Shown here: positions 47,253 through 57,155 of the stretch, one piece after another
How the letters are laid out: every line of letters starts with the position of its first letter
How positions within the stretch are numbered: position 1 is the stretch's first letter
NCBI RefSeq assembly: GCF_000142805.1
Contig: NC_013083.1
Location: forward strand, 558,001 to 622,000
Direction: 5' to 3'
Source of the DNA: Lachancea thermotolerans CBS 6340
Taxonomy: Eukaryota; Ascomycota; Saccharomycetes; Saccharomycetales; Saccharomycetaceae
DNA length: 64,000 nucleotides
The notes under the pieces: generated by a model
Told to the model about the DNA's origin: nothing
What the model saw: the letters and a program-made list of their open reading frames with translations, nothing else
Databases searched by the model: none
Made by a program: the position numbers and the translations under genes

Positions 47253-49166
47253 TCAGTAAGCTCTCACAGTTGGCAAAACTGGAGGACACTCAGACTCGTC
47301 CAGCGTAGTGGCGATCACACTTCTGTAACCCAGCTCAACGTTGCCTTGGGGATGCTTTTGCCAAGACAGAGTGTGCTTCATCCACTCTTTGTCGTCTCTC
47401 TCAGGGTAGTCCTCTCTGGCATGAGCACCACGAGATTCCTTTCTGTTAGCAGCAGAAACGGCAGTCTGTCTTGCATTCGACAACAGGTTCTGTAGCTCCA
47501 AAGTTTCAACCATGTCTGAGTTCCAGATCATGGATCTGTCGGTGGTGCCGACGTCTTCGAAGCTCTCGTCAATGGCGCCGACGTTTCTTACACCTTCGTC
47601 CAGGGACTCCTGGGTTCTGAACACCGAAACGTCCGCTTGCATAGCCTTCTGCATGGCCAGCCTTATCTGAGAAGTTGGCTTGGAGCCAGTGGCGTTTCTT
47701 AGCTTGTCAAGATTGGCAATGGATTCCTTACCGAGATCAGATGGCAATGGCTTGTGTGGTAGACCTGGCTGCAGGGTGTCGGCAACAGTATGAGCGACTG
47801 CACGTCCAAAGACAACAAGGTCCAGTAGAGAGTTGGCACCCAGTCTGTTGGCACCGTGAACGGAAACACAGGCAGCCTCACCACACGCCATCAGGCCAGG
47901 GATAACTTGGTCGTTGCCTTCTTCGTCAACGGTCAAAGCCTCACCTGTCCACTTGGTGGGGATACCACCCATGTTGTAGTGGACAGTGGGTAGAATTGGA
48001 ATAGGCTCCTTAGTAACATCGACGCCGGCGAAAATAGCAGCGGTCTCAGAAATACCCGGCAGTCTCTCCTTCAGGACGCTGGCGGGCAAGTGGTTTAGTT
48101 GCAAGTACATGTGGTCCTTCTCTGGGCCAACACCTCTGCCCTCGCGGATTTCCATTGTGATGGCACGGGACACGACGTCTCTGCAGGCCAAGTCCTTGGC
48201 GGTGGGGGCGTAACGCTCCATGAATCTCTCACCCTCAGAGTTGACCAAGAAGCCACCTTCACCACGGGCACCCTCGGTGATCAGACACCCGGAGCCGTAG
48301 ATACCGGATGGATGGAACTGCACAAACTCCAAGTCCTGGAGCGGGAAGCCGGCTCTGGACACCATCGCGTTACCGTCACCGGTACAGGTGTGCGCGGAGG
48401 TGCAGGAGAAGTAGGCCCGCCCGTAGCCACCCGTGGCTATGACGGTCTTGTGGGCTCTGAACCTGTGGATGGTGCCGTCCTCTTGGTTGTAGGCAATGAC
48501 ACCGACCACCTCGCCGTTGTGGACCAGGAGGTCCAAGGCGAAGTACTCGATGAAGAAATGCGTGTTGTGTCTCAGCGCCTGCCCGTACAGGGTGTGCAGA
48601 AGGGCGTGGCCGGTTCTGTCCGCGACGGCGCAGGTTCTGTAGGCCTGGCCGCCCTTACCGTTTTCCTTGGTCTGGCCGCCGAAAGCACGCTGGTAGATGC
48701 GGCCCTCCTCGGTTCTGGAGAAGGGCACGCCGAAGTGCTCGAGCTCGATGATCGAGTCCGCGGCCTCACGCGTCATGTAGTGGATTGAGTCCTGGTCGCC
48801 CAGCCAGTCCGAGCCCTTGACGGTGTCGTACATGTGCCACTTCCAGTTGTCCTTGTGCATGTTGCCCAGGGCGGCGTTGATGCCGCCCTGCGCGGCGACG
48901 GTGTGCGACCGCGTGGGGAACAGTTTGGAGATGCACGCGGTCTTGTAGCCGGCCTCGGCCAGCCCGAACGCGGCCCGGAGGCCGGCGCCGCCGGCGCCGA
49001 CCACCAGGCAGTCGTACTCGTGGTCGACGACCTGATACTGGCCGCCGAAGGGCGCGCTGTTCTGGCCGTCGACGTCGCCGTTGGCCGCGAACGCGCGCAG
49101 CGCCCTCGACGTGCGGCTGAACAGCCTCCTGCTCGTGGAGAGCTTCATCTGTCTGACGGAAAGCAT
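47253..49166 (-). CDS. SDH1: succinate dehydrogenase flavoprotein subunit
   Basis: A 637-residue catalytic subunit of mitochondrial complex II, oxidising succinate to fumarate. A presequence ([20 protein letters not shown]) comes first. The FAD-binding GAGGAG is at residues 57-62, and His88 in SHTVAAQGG is the residue that covalently binds [24 protein letters not shown] and the HTLSWQ C-terminal region are conserved. The length is near S. cerevisiae Sdh1 (640). Two ohnologs exist in S. cerevisiae (SDH1 on chromosome XI and YJL045W on X); here one gene sits among neighbours of both. Confidence 0.98.
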   Translation of the reverse strand: MLSVRQMKLSTSRRLFSRTSRALRAFAANGDVDGQNSAPFGGQYQVVDHEYDCLVVGAGGAGLRAAFGLAEAGYKTACISKLFPTRSHTVAAQGGINAALGNMHKDNWKWHMYDTVKGSDWLGDQDSIHYMTREAADSIIELEHFGVPFSRTEEGRIYQRAFGGQTKENGKGGQAYRTCAVADRTGHALLHTLYGQALRHNTHFFIEYFALDLLVHNGEVVGVIAYNQEDGTIHRFRAHKTVIATGGYGRAYFSCTSAHTCTGDGNAMVSRAGFPLQDLEFVQFHPSGIYGSGCLITEGARGEGGFLVNSEGERFMERYAPTAKDLACRDVVSRAITMEIREGRGVGPEKDHMYLQLNHLPASVLKERLPGISETAAIFAGVDVTKEPIPILPTVHYNMGGIPTKWTGEALTVDEEGNDQVIPGLMACGEAACVSVHGANRLGANSLLDLVVFGRAVAHTVADTLQPGLPHKPLPSDLGKESIANLDKLRNATGSKPTSQIRLAMQKAMQADVSVFRTQESLDEGVRNVGAIDESFEDVGTTDRSMIWNSDMVETLELQNLLSNARQTAVSAANRKESRGAHAREDYPERDDKEWMKHTLSWQKHPQGNVELGYRSVIATTLDESECPPVLPTVRAY

Positions 49167-49451
49167 GGTGCGGGTGATGTGCTGTTTAGAATGCCGCTTG
49201 TGGTGTTTTTTCCTGGAAAATTCCGGGGTTGTGTTAGCGCGTGAACTGCGGGGTGCGTGCGGCTGTCTGTGGAACCTGGGCCCTCTCGGTGCGCGTGTGT
49301 GTGCGGGTGCGTGTGCGGCTGTGGATCAAACCTGCTGCGTCTCTTCAAAAGCGCTCAAACCTCGCGATCTGGTGTATCCCTTGTGGTGGTTGAACGTGGC
49401 TCGATTCAACTTCGAAATCCCACGAAACTGCTGCGCTCAATTGTCGTAGAT

Positions 49452-49497
49452 GCTCTGGCGGACACGCTAGCGGATACTCTAGCTGATACTGTCTCTG
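49452..49497 (+). repeat. degenerate 12-bp repeat
   Basis: About four imperfect 12-bp units, such as ACGCTAGCGGAT and ACTCTAGCTGAT, head to tail in the SDH1 upstream region. Confidence 0.55.
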
Positions 49498-49611
49498 AAG
49501 TGTTACGGACTTGCGTTTCACTACGGTGCTCCGCGATACCGGCTCCCGCGCTCCTAAACCCGTATATATATACATGCGATATGTCATTGACTTTTTCAAA
49601 AATCCTGACCA

Positions 49612-49649
49612 TTACCCGAAATGCTCCGAGACGCGGGGCTGCCGGGTAA
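49612..49649. promoter_or_regulatory. pair of inverted Reb1-type sites
   Basis: TTACCCG at 49612-49618 and CCGGGTAA at 49642-49649 are in opposite orientation, 23 bases apart, between two divergent genes. Confidence 0.5.
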
Positions 49650-49854
49650 GAAAGAGATTAGTTATCGGCGGCGACATCGGATGACAGAGGAGAGGGAAGC
49701 GAATCGAAAAGACGGGCGTGGCAGCGGAGGAGGGGACCCGCGGTAACCACGGGGGGGCTAAAAGGCCAGCGGCCTCGGCAGTGTTAGAAGAGCGGCAGCG
49801 GAGTCAGAAATACACGGCCGGGATTCGGGCGGGCGTGTTGTGCCGGGCCCGCCA

Positions 49855-49874
49855 GCGCGCTGGCGCCAGCGCGC
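49855..49874. repeat. 20-bp perfect GC palindrome
   Basis: A self-complementary 20-mer centred on GGCGCC, overlapping a second palindrome at 49851-49864. GC-rich inverted stretches continue to about 50005. Confidence 0.75.
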
Positions 49875-49937
49875 GCCCGGCCCCCGGCCCGCGGCTGTAG
49901 CGTCACAATGGGGCGCTCTGCTGACTAAGCAGTGGCT

Positions 49938-50536
49938 CACGTGCCTAGCACGTGTGTAGCCCTCTCACGCCGCGGGCGCCCGCGGGCGGCGCCCGCCGCC
50001 CGCAGTGCGGGTCCAGCTGTCGAGCGCGGCGTCGCTGCCGTTGGAGGCCCTGGCCCGGCGGATCGCGGTTTCCGAGCGCGCGAGATATCGAGATACCGAT
50101 GCCAAGAACCCGCACGTGACCAGATAGCGGAGTGGTGTGTTTCGGGCTCCCGCAAGCGTTGCCAGGGCTATCGGGGAGATGGCAGGGGCGCTCGTGGGGC
50201 GTGCTTTCGCCACCGGACACCGCCCAGGGATGCAGAAGTGCGTTTCTGCTCGAGAGGAGCACGTCTATACGAGAACAGGCGAGATAGCGCAAGGGCGGGC
50301 GGAGTGGGTGTGCGTAGAGAGTGACGTGAGTGCGGAGCGACTGCACGTACAGAGTGAGTGGCGCGTGGAGAGTGAGCGGCTCGTCGAGAGGGATGTCGTA
50401 GGAACTGACCGCGTGGCAGGTGACCCCGTAGGTGGTGATGTCGAAAAAGACGAGACCGGTGTCACGTGCCGTCGGCCCCACGCGCTCCGCGCCGCGGGCC
50501 CAGATGGCTCATAGTATCACGTAAGCACAGCACGTG
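49938..50536. promoter_or_regulatory. cluster of five CACGTG motifs
   Basis: CACGTG at 49938-49943, 49949-49954, 50113-50118, 50463-50468 and 50531-50536. The third and fourth include GTCACGTG, the form preferred by Cbf1. They lie 92 to 690 bases before the AVT3 ATG. Confidence 0.55.
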
Positions 50537-50627
50537 CCCGGAGAGTCCCTCTGCAAAGTTGCCCAGGCTGATCAATCGCACTCGCACTGTCCGCTCGCCG
50601 CCCATCACGCATCGCCCGCGAGCACCC

Positions 50628-52433
50628 ATGCCTGTCAATCTCAGAAACTCGCCGCAGAACAGCGCCCCGGACCTCGCGCGCTCGCAGAGCAGCCGCCGCC
50701 CGTCCGCCGTGGCGCCCAAGATGAGCGTATCGAGCTCCTCCGACCAGCACACGCTAGATATCGTCTCCCGCAACCTGGTCAACCCGCCCGACAACCCTGC
50801 GGCCGCGTCGTTCAACCCGCTGCAGCTGCAAGGCGGCGACATCACGCGCGAGCTGTACCGGTGGCAGGACCACAACCAGGAGCCTGGGTCCGAGTTCCCA
50901 GCCGGCAGGCTGGAGGCGCCCCGACACAGACGCTCCATCAGTTTTTCCGGCAGCATCACGTCGCATGGGTCGCTCCAGCAGCCCGAGATGTCCGCGGAGC
51001 AGATTCGCGCGCCGCAGGGCTTCCGCCGCAGCTTTCTCGTCAACAAGAGTCTTCAGGAGAACAACGGCGTGCCTAACTTCATGGCGCGCAACTTCTTCGA
51101 GTTTCTCACGCTGTATGGCCACTTCGCCGGCCAGGACCTGAGCGAGGACGAAGACGAGGGCGAAGACCAGGACGGCGCCATCGAGGACGAGGAAACGGCG
51201 CTGGTCGGCCGCCGCGCCAGGCACCGCATCTCCCACCGCCAGCCGCATAAGTCCTCGACCTTCAAGGCCGTGCTCCTGCTGCTCAAGTCCTTTGTGGGCA
51301 CCGGCGTGCTGTTCCTGCCCCGCGCGTTCCACAACGGTGGCTGGGCGTTTTCCACCACTTGCCTGTTGGCCTGCGGTGTCATATCCTACTACTGTTTCGT
51401 GCTGCTCATCAACACCAAGCTCAAGAAAAACGTCAACGGTTATGGTGACCTCGGCGCCGCTGTGTATGGCCGCAACATGGAGCTCGCCATTCTGGGTTCC
51501 ATCGTCCTCTCGCAGATTGGCTTCGTGGCAGCCTACGCCGTGTTCACCGCTACCAACTTGCAGGTCTTCTTCTCCAGCGTGTTCCACTGGGAGGCCTCCA
51601 TGGTCTTCTGGCTTGCCGTCCAGCTTCTGCTTTACCTGCCTTTGTCGCTGACACGGAACATCGCCAAGCTGAGCGGCACAGCTCTGCTGGCCGACCTTTT
51701 CATCATGTTTGGGCTGCTTTACGTCTACTATTACTGCAGCAGATACGTGGCTCACAACGGAGTCGCCTCTGACTCCATGCTTGTTTTCAACAAGAACGAC
51801 TGGACTCTTTTCATTGGCACTGCTATTTTTACCTACGAGGGAATTGGGCTCCTCATTCCAATCCAGGAATCCATGAAGCACCCTGAGAAGTTCAACAAAT
51901 GCCTTCTGGGCGTTATGGTTTCAGTATCTATAGCGTTTATTCTTTGCGGGCTGTTGTGCTATTCCGCTTTTGGCAGCTCTGTCGAAACCGTGATCCTGCT
52001 GAACTTCCCTCGCAAGTCTGCTATGACCGCTTCCGTTCAGCTTCTATATGCATTGGCAATTATGCTGTCCACGCCCCTACAATTATTTCCTATCATCAGG
52101 ATCCTAGAGACGAGCATCTTTCCAAAAAACGCATCCGGGAAGTACAATCCACGGGTAAAATGGATGAAGAACTATTTCAGAATCGGCATTGTTCTGGCCA
52201 ATACGCTGATCGCTTGGCTCGGTGCAAATGACCTCGACAAGTTTGTTTCAATTGTTGGGAGCTTCGCCTGCATCCCCCTCATCTATATCTACCCACCAAT
52301 GCTGCACTACAAAGCTTTTTCTAATGGAGGAGGTTCCAAGCTCTCGTTGGGATGTGACGTGGCTATTGCCTCCTTTGGTGTTGCCGTGATGACTTACACC
52401 ACCTACCAGGCAGTACGTCTCTGGTTTATTTAA
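50628..52433 (+). CDS. AVT3: vacuolar amino acid exporter Avt3
   Basis: A 601-residue amino acid/auxin permease-family transporter of the AVT3/AVT4 type, expected to move neutral amino acids out of the vacuole. A polar cytosolic N-terminus of about 200 residues contains LQGGDITRELYRW and an acidic patch. The first membrane segment follows (KSFVGTGVLFLPRAFHNGGW), and about eleven segments are visible in all. Other family blocks are SLTRNIAKLSGTALLADLF, IFTYEGIGLLIPIQESMKHP and STPLQLFPIIRILE. The first in-frame ATG is at 50628; upstream extension has none. It is shorter than S. cerevisiae Avt3 (692) mostly in the N-terminal tail. The early codons are GC-rich. Confidence 0.94.
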   Translation: MPVNLRNSPQNSAPDLARSQSSRRPSAVAPKMSVSSSSDQHTLDIVSRNLVNPPDNPAAASFNPLQLQGGDITRELYRWQDHNQEPGSEFPAGRLEAPRHRRSISFSGSITSHGSLQQPEMSAEQIRAPQGFRRSFLVNKSLQENNGVPNFMARNFFEFLTLYGHFAGQDLSEDEDEGEDQDGAIEDEETALVGRRARHRISHRQPHKSSTFKAVLLLLKSFVGTGVLFLPRAFHNGGWAFSTTCLLACGVISYYCFVLLINTKLKKNVNGYGDLGAAVYGRNMELAILGSIVLSQIGFVAAYAVFTATNLQVFFSSVFHWEASMVFWLAVQLLLYLPLSLTRNIAKLSGTALLADLFIMFGLLYVYYYCSRYVAHNGVASDSMLVFNKNDWTLFIGTAIFTYEGIGLLIPIQESMKHPEKFNKCLLGVMVSVSIAFILCGLLCYSAFGSSVETVILLNFPRKSAMTASVQLLYALAIMLSTPLQLFPIIRILETSIFPKNASGKYNPRVKWMKNYFRIGIVLANTLIAWLGANDLDKFVSIVGSFACIPLIYIYPPMLHYKAFSNGGGSKLSLGCDVAIASFGVAVMTYTTYQAVRLWFI

Positions 52434-52584
52434 AAATTATTTAAGATTTGCGAGGTATAGCCGGTATAGAGACACGCAAGAAAAGTTCAATAATCTCAAC
52501 TATTCAGCCGACCCCAGCTGGCGATCTTCAAGCTACTTGCATAGCTTGAGCATTGTGTCTGGAGTTTACCCAACTGACAAATAT

Positions 52585-52592
52585 CCGGGTAA
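52585..52592 (+). promoter_or_regulatory. Reb1-type site upstream of RPT1
   Basis: CCGGGTAA, 97 bases before the RPT1 ATG and 60 bases upstream of the PACE element. The RPN1 promoter has the same arrangement. Confidence 0.55.
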
Positions 52593-52652
52593 TATTTATT
52601 TTATTAACCCAAGTATGAAATCTTAGAAAATACAACCTTTAAGGACAATCTG

Positions 52653-52661
52653 TTTGCCACC
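52653..52661 (-). promoter_or_regulatory. RPT1: PACE (Rpn4) element of RPT1
   Basis: TTTGCCACC is the exact complement of the proteasome element GGTGGCAAA. It ends 27 bases before the RPT1 ATG, unusually close, and is in reverse orientation. Confidence 0.7.
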
Positions 52662-52688
52662 CACGAACAACCGAGAACCAAGTCAGCT

Positions 52689-54260
52689 ATGCCACCTAAA
52701 GAGGACTGGGAGAAGTTCAAGGCACCCGCAGAGGAGGAGAAACAGGAGGAGAAGCCCAATGTGCCGCTCACCGAGGGAGATATCCAGGTTTTGAAGACAT
52801 ACGTATGTTTCTTTGTTGAAATAGCGCCTTTTTTTGGGTAATGTGGACCACAGTTATGCGCCGCGTCGCTATTGAGGGCTTGAGTGCTTCATAGATCACT
52901 CAATTGTTTCGTGTGTTTTAAAGGGGAAATGAAGGTCGGGATCCCCGAAGAAACTTTCATCGAGAACTTGGCTCACAAAGCAGACGCAGCCACAGATCCA
53001 CTTTGAAAGGACACCGTACTAACTTGCTTCACACAGGGAGCTGCTCCGTATGCCGACAAGTTAAAAGAGACCGAGAAAGACCTCAAAGACATCGAGGCCA
53101 GAATCAAGGAGAAGGCAGGTGTCAAAGAGAGTGACACAGGTTTGGCGCCTTCTCACTTATGGGATATTATGGGTGACAGACAAAGACTTAGTGAAGAACA
53201 TCCGCTGCAGGTAGCGAGATGTACCAAAATTATTAAGCCTGAGGCCAGCGACGAAAGCCCCGCCGATGAAGACGAAGAAGACTCCAAATACATCATTAAC
53301 CTAAAACAAATTGCCAAATTTGTAGTAGGGCTCGGAGAACGTGTCTCGCCAACTGATATAGAAGAAGGAATGCGTGTTGGTGTGGACAGATCCAAATACC
53401 ACATTGAGCTGCCTCTACCTCCTAGAATTGATCCCTCTGTTACAATGATGACAGTGGAAGAGAAACCTGATGTGACATATAGTGACGTTGGAGGTTGTAA
53501 AGAGCAGATTGACAAACTCCGTGAGGTTGTGGAGCTACCGCTACTATCACCCGAGAGATTCGCCGCGCTTGGTATTGACCCTCCCAAAGGAATTCTATTA
53601 TATGGCCCCCCAGGGACTGGTAAAACACTTTGTGCCCGTGCAGTGGCCAACAGAACAGATGCAACTTTTATCAGGGTTATAGGCTCAGAGCTTGTGCAGA
53701 AGTATGTCGGAGAGGGTGCTCGTATGGTAAGGGAACTTTTTGAAATGGCCAGAACACGGAAAGCTTGCATTATTTTCTTCGATGAAATTGACGCTGTAGG
53801 AGGCGCACGCTTTGACGATGGAGCGGGGGGCGATAACGAGGTACAAAGAACTATGCTGGAACTTATCACACAGCTTGACGGTTTCGACCCCCGTGGTAAC
53901 ATCAAGGTTATGTTCGCTACGAATAGGCCCAACACCCTGGACCCTGCATTACTGAGACCCGGTAGAATTGACCGTAAGGTCGAGTTTTCTCTACCTGACT
54001 TAGAGGGCCGTGCTAATATTTTCAGAATTCACTCCAAGTCTATGAGTGTTGAGCGCGGAATACGGTGGGAGCTTATTTCAAGACTTTGCCCTAATTCCAC
54101 AGGTGCAGAGCTGAGATCTGTGTGCACAGAGGCTGGTATGTTCGCCATTCGTGCCAGGAGGAAAGTTGCTACTGAAAAGGACTTTCTGCAAGCAGTCGAA
54201 AAGGTCATTAACGGATACAAGAAGTTCAGCTCCACTTCCCGTTATATGCAATATAATTGA
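52689..54260 (+). CDS. RPT1: 26S proteasome AAA-ATPase Rpt1 (spliced)
   Basis: Joined from 52689-52802 and 53037-54260, 445 residues. It is one of the six ATPases of the proteasome base ring that unfold substrates. Exon 1 codes for [10 protein letters not shown] and ends TLK-type text (VLKTY); splicing continues with [15 protein letters not shown], as in the S. cerevisiae protein. Walker A GPPGTGKT is at residues 228-235 and Walker B DEID at 287-290; the arginine-finger region (RPGRID) is intact. The C-terminus ends [10 protein letters not shown], as in S. cerevisiae Rpt1. It is shorter than S. cerevisiae Rpt1 (467) because a low-complexity linker is missing. Reb1 and PACE sites precede it. 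Confidence 0.96.
52803..53036 (+). other. RPT1 intron
   Basis: An intron of 234 bases with 5' site GTATGT (52803-52808), branch site TACTAAC (53017-53023) and 3' site CAG (53034-53036). It falls between codons 38 and 39. I recall no intron in S. cerevisiae RPT1. Confidence 0.92.
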
Positions 54261-54417
54261 ACGCGTATTTAGCACCACAGTAGATTCATAATAAGGCATT
54301 ATCCGTATTTCCTAGCGCCACTCTCCAGCGCGTATGAGAAGTTCTGGCCTTTCTTCGTTTCGAATTAAAGATTGTATATTACACTAAATGCATGTCTATA
54401 GGTTTAAGCGCGTCTTC

Positions 54418-55044
54418 TCATTCCCACCATCCAACCAGACCCATGCCGTCGGTTTGACAACTGCCAAGGAGTGCATACGCTGGTGGCTTTTCGATCTTAG
54501 GCTTCTCCTCCGAATCCTCATTTTGCTCCATCTGCTCTTCTGCTTCTCGCTCCTTCGGCGACTTTGGCTTCACGTCAACGAACACTTCTTGCTCTACGCG
54601 AAATCTTATCTTCTCGTTAACGTCGAAGTAAAGCTTTGTTTCCTCATCCATGGGCCATACCCATGCATTGTCATCTGGAGAAAAGTAACATCCTTCGAAA
54701 AGCATCTTTTGCGGGATGAATATGTCATCGAAAACACCAAGCAGTGACACTTTTATTCCCTCCGCAGTGCACTGAGAAATCCAGCCTGTGATGATTTCTC
54801 CCACGAAGGGCTTGAACACCAGGGCGCGGAAGGTGGTATTTATGTATGCGGCACCATCGCCTGGCTTCAACTGACCCTCTCGAACTTCCAAAAGATCATA
54901 AATTGTTATGCATAAACCTAGGTGAGGGATCACTTTGTTTGCATATTTGTTGTTAAGCTGGTGAAAAATCGCCGCTTTAGTGTGTCTATGAAACTGGTCT
55001 GGTGGAACCCGCACCAGATCAGAAATTTTGGACAAGATAAACAT
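54418..55044 (-). CDS. RPC25: RNA polymerase III subunit C25
   Basis: A 208-residue Rpb7-like subunit of RNA polymerase III, part of the stalk with Rpc17 and needed for initiation. The N-terminal RNP-like domain (MFILSKISDLVRVPPDQFHR ...) is followed by an OB-fold C-terminal domain with FKPFVGEIITGWI and GCYFSPDDNAWVWPMDEE. A charged loop precedes the ending PPAYALLGSCQTDGMGLVGWWE region. The first ATG is at 55044 and matches the S. cerevisiae start; the codon before it is TTG. It shares a divergent promoter with LTV1, and that promoter contains PAC and RRPE-like elements. Confidence 0.96.
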   Translation of the reverse strand: MFILSKISDLVRVPPDQFHRHTKAAIFHQLNNKYANKVIPHLGLCITIYDLLEVREGQLKPGDGAAYINTTFRALVFKPFVGEIITGWISQCTAEGIKVSLLGVFDDIFIPQKMLFEGCYFSPDDNAWVWPMDEETKLYFDVNEKIRFRVEQEVFVDVKPKSPKEREAEEQMEQNEDSEEKPKIEKPPAYALLGSCQTDGMGLVGWWE

Positions 55045-55459
55045 CAACCTGGCTGGCCGAGTGCCCTATATTCGCCGGTCCTTGCCTGACCCGTTCGGGT
55101 GAGTTTTCTAGTTGCTGAGAAAAGTGAAAATTTTGAGATGAGCTCTCAGTACCTGTGATTAAGTAAGCAACGAGCCAGTCTCGGGATTCTCTGCGGGCAG
55201 AAGGTCTTTCAATAGTCAATTTCCGTAGGGTTTTGATTACAGCTATAACCTAAAAGTTATTTCACCATTTGTGTAAGGAGAAACGTACGATTGGAAGGAT
55301 TCCTCCAGTATTTTTGGCTTAGCTAATAGGCCCTCTCCCATGAATTAATACAGCGAAAAATTAAAATTTGATACCATCAAGTGCGCGATGAGCTGTGCAG
55401 AAAACGATCAAACACAACACAAAAGGTGACCTAGTCTTCTAGTATCCAGTTTTACTAAG
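55045..55459. other. RPC25/LTV1 divergent promoter
   Basis: A spacer of 415 bases between two growth-related genes, with the PAC and RRPE-like elements listed separately. No gene is supported. Confidence 0.6.
55355..55392 (+). promoter_or_regulatory. RRPE-like and PAC elements
   Basis: GAAAAATT (55355-55362, RRPE-like) and GCGATGAG (55385-55392, exact PAC core) lie 68-105 bases before LTV1. The pair is the typical signature of yeast ribosome-biogenesis genes, read by Stb3 and Dot6/Tod6. It may also serve RPC25. Confidence 0.65.
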
Positions 55460-56911
55460 ATGTCATCGAAAGGAGCATTTAATAGGAATAATGCTCAGAA
55501 GTTTGCTGTCGTGCACAGGCCACACGACGACCCGCATTTCCACGATCCAGAAGTAGGAGGACATGTGTTAGTGCCCGTCAATGACCCAAAAGCGAATCGA
55601 GCACAAGTAAAGGCCAAATCTCCACTCACTAGAAATGTGGTTGGGCAGTCCGCAAGGCAAAGCAGAAAACCCACAAATGATCACGTTGGAGAAGCAGCTC
55701 TTTATGGAATTGGGTTTGATGATTCAAACTATGACTACACAAAGCACTTGAAGCCCATCGGGACGGACCCCGAGAACTCTTTTTTAATCAACGCCTCTAA
55801 ACCAGCTGAAAAACCGCAAACTGCTAAAAAACTCAATGTTGAGGATCTATTTGTCGAACCCGAATACAAGGAGTCATCCAAAAAGAATGAATCGATGTTT
55901 CAGCGCGGTGTGGCGAAGCGCGAGTATCTGATTCAGCAGCAAGATATAGAAGAAGATCTTCGTGGCTTTAAACCAGACTTGAATCCCGCTCTAAGGGAAG
56001 TTTTGGAAGCACTGGAGGACGAGGCCTATGTTGTAAACAAGGACATTGTTGTGGAGAAACCTAAAAAGAAGAAGACAGCTGCTGAAGAAACTGAAAGTAT
56101 TTTTGGCGCGGAAGAAACTGGCGATGAGGACATATTTGCCGAGCTGCTTATGAGTGGGCAGGCCGGCGACGCTGATGAATTCGAGCAAGAGTTCGACGAA
56201 TGGGACATGGAAAATCTTGAGGACTACGAAGACGAGCATTATAACAACGAGTTACAGCAGTTTCAGAACATCGAAAACCTTGAGGACTTGCAGAACATCG
56301 ATTACCAGGCTGACGTCGCAAGGTTCAAGCAACACAAGTCCAGAGCCGGGCCTGAAGACGGTTGGGACTCCGTCGACGAGTTCGAAGATGACGGGGCGAG
56401 CCTTTCAGCAGCTTCTATTGAAGAGGAAGAGCAAGACCAGCTGGGAGACCTTCCAGATCTCAGCGCGTCAAAAAACAAGAACGCTAAACAAAAAAAGCGC
56501 AAAGATCGCCGCAAGAAAGGAGCCATGTCTGACGTTTCAGGGTTCTCCATGAGTTCAAGTGCCATTGCACGTACTGAGGTCCTCACAGTACTGGACGACA
56601 AGTATGACAGGATTATTTCGGGCTATGAGAACTATGAGCAGGAGCAAGAAGAAGAAGAGGAGCAGAGTTACCAGCCCTTTGACATGGCGAATGAACGTGC
56701 AGACTTCGAGTCCATGCTCGATGATTTCTTAGACAACTACGAGCTTGAGAGCGGTGGCAGAAAGCTTGTGAAGAAGAGCAAGGAGATCGATCGCTTGAAA
56801 AACGCAGCCGACGAGGTCAGTAAAGGAAAACTTTCACAAAGGAGATTGAAGGAACGCTCCAAGGGTGGTGTTGATGGTATTACAGGGAGTCTGAGCAGCC
56901 TCAAGTTCTAG
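55460..56911 (+). CDS. LTV1: 40S ribosome biogenesis factor Ltv1
   Basis: A 483-residue Ltv1-family protein that accompanies late pre-40S particles out of the nucleus. Conserved parts are KFAVVHRPHDDPHFHDPE near the N-terminus, GIGFDDSNYDYTKHLKPIG, the acidic middle, and the C-terminal block MLDDFLDNYELESGGRK, then LKERSKGGVDGITGSLSSLKF. Long acidic and lysine-rich stretches are expected for this family. The length is near S. cerevisiae Ltv1 (463). The ATG at 55460 follows a PAC/RRPE promoter. The order RPC25-LTV1-MRP8 matches YKL144C-YKL143W-YKL142W. Confidence 0.95.
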   Translation: MSSKGAFNRNNAQKFAVVHRPHDDPHFHDPEVGGHVLVPVNDPKANRAQVKAKSPLTRNVVGQSARQSRKPTNDHVGEAALYGIGFDDSNYDYTKHLKPIGTDPENSFLINASKPAEKPQTAKKLNVEDLFVEPEYKESSKKNESMFQRGVAKREYLIQQQDIEEDLRGFKPDLNPALREVLEALEDEAYVVNKDIVVEKPKKKKTAAEETESIFGAEETGDEDIFAELLMSGQAGDADEFEQEFDEWDMENLEDYEDEHYNNELQQFQNIENLEDLQNIDYQADVARFKQHKSRAGPEDGWDSVDEFEDDGASLSAASIEEEEQDQLGDLPDLSASKNKNAKQKKRKDRRKKGAMSDVSGFSMSSSAIARTEVLTVLDDKYDRIISGYENYEQEQEEEEEQSYQPFDMANERADFESMLDDFLDNYELESGGRKLVKKSKEIDRLKNAADEVSKGKLSQRRLKERSKGGVDGITGSLSSLKF

Positions 56912-57155
56912 CTAGGCACATCTCAAAGCCAGAGCGTCTTCAATCACATGATCATCCAAAACTAATAATCACTATCTACGTTCTTCTGCCGAAGAGGCTT
57001 CGTCATCAACTTACGCCATAAAAAACCAGGGAAATTCAGGGCGCAATCTACTATTATTCCTTTAGGGTAGTAAACACAAAGTTTTCAAACTTAGATCATT
57101 TTGTTTGTTGGCCAGTACATACTGCTAACATCAATAAGCACTAAACCCACAAATA

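Larger units (their letters stand above)
49167..50627. other. SDH1/AVT3 divergent spacer
   Basis: A spacer of 1461 bases, the longest in the window, and very GC-rich in its middle. It has a TATATATA near 49563-49570, two Reb1-type sites, a 12-bp degenerate repeat, GC-rich palindromes and five CACGTG motifs. I see no gene; open frames on both strands follow the GC bias. Confidence 0.55.

Noticed and set aside
48099-48788. Open frame opposite SDH1
   Set aside because: The same codon-bias effect in a strongly conserved gene.
50466-50627. In-frame extension upstream of AVT3
   Set aside because: It has no ATG, and a CACGTG motif and the expected promoter lie there.
50754-51881. Long minus-strand frame opposite AVT3
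   Set aside because: It arises from the GC-rich codons of AVT3; AVT3 has clear membrane segments and conserved motifs on the other strand.
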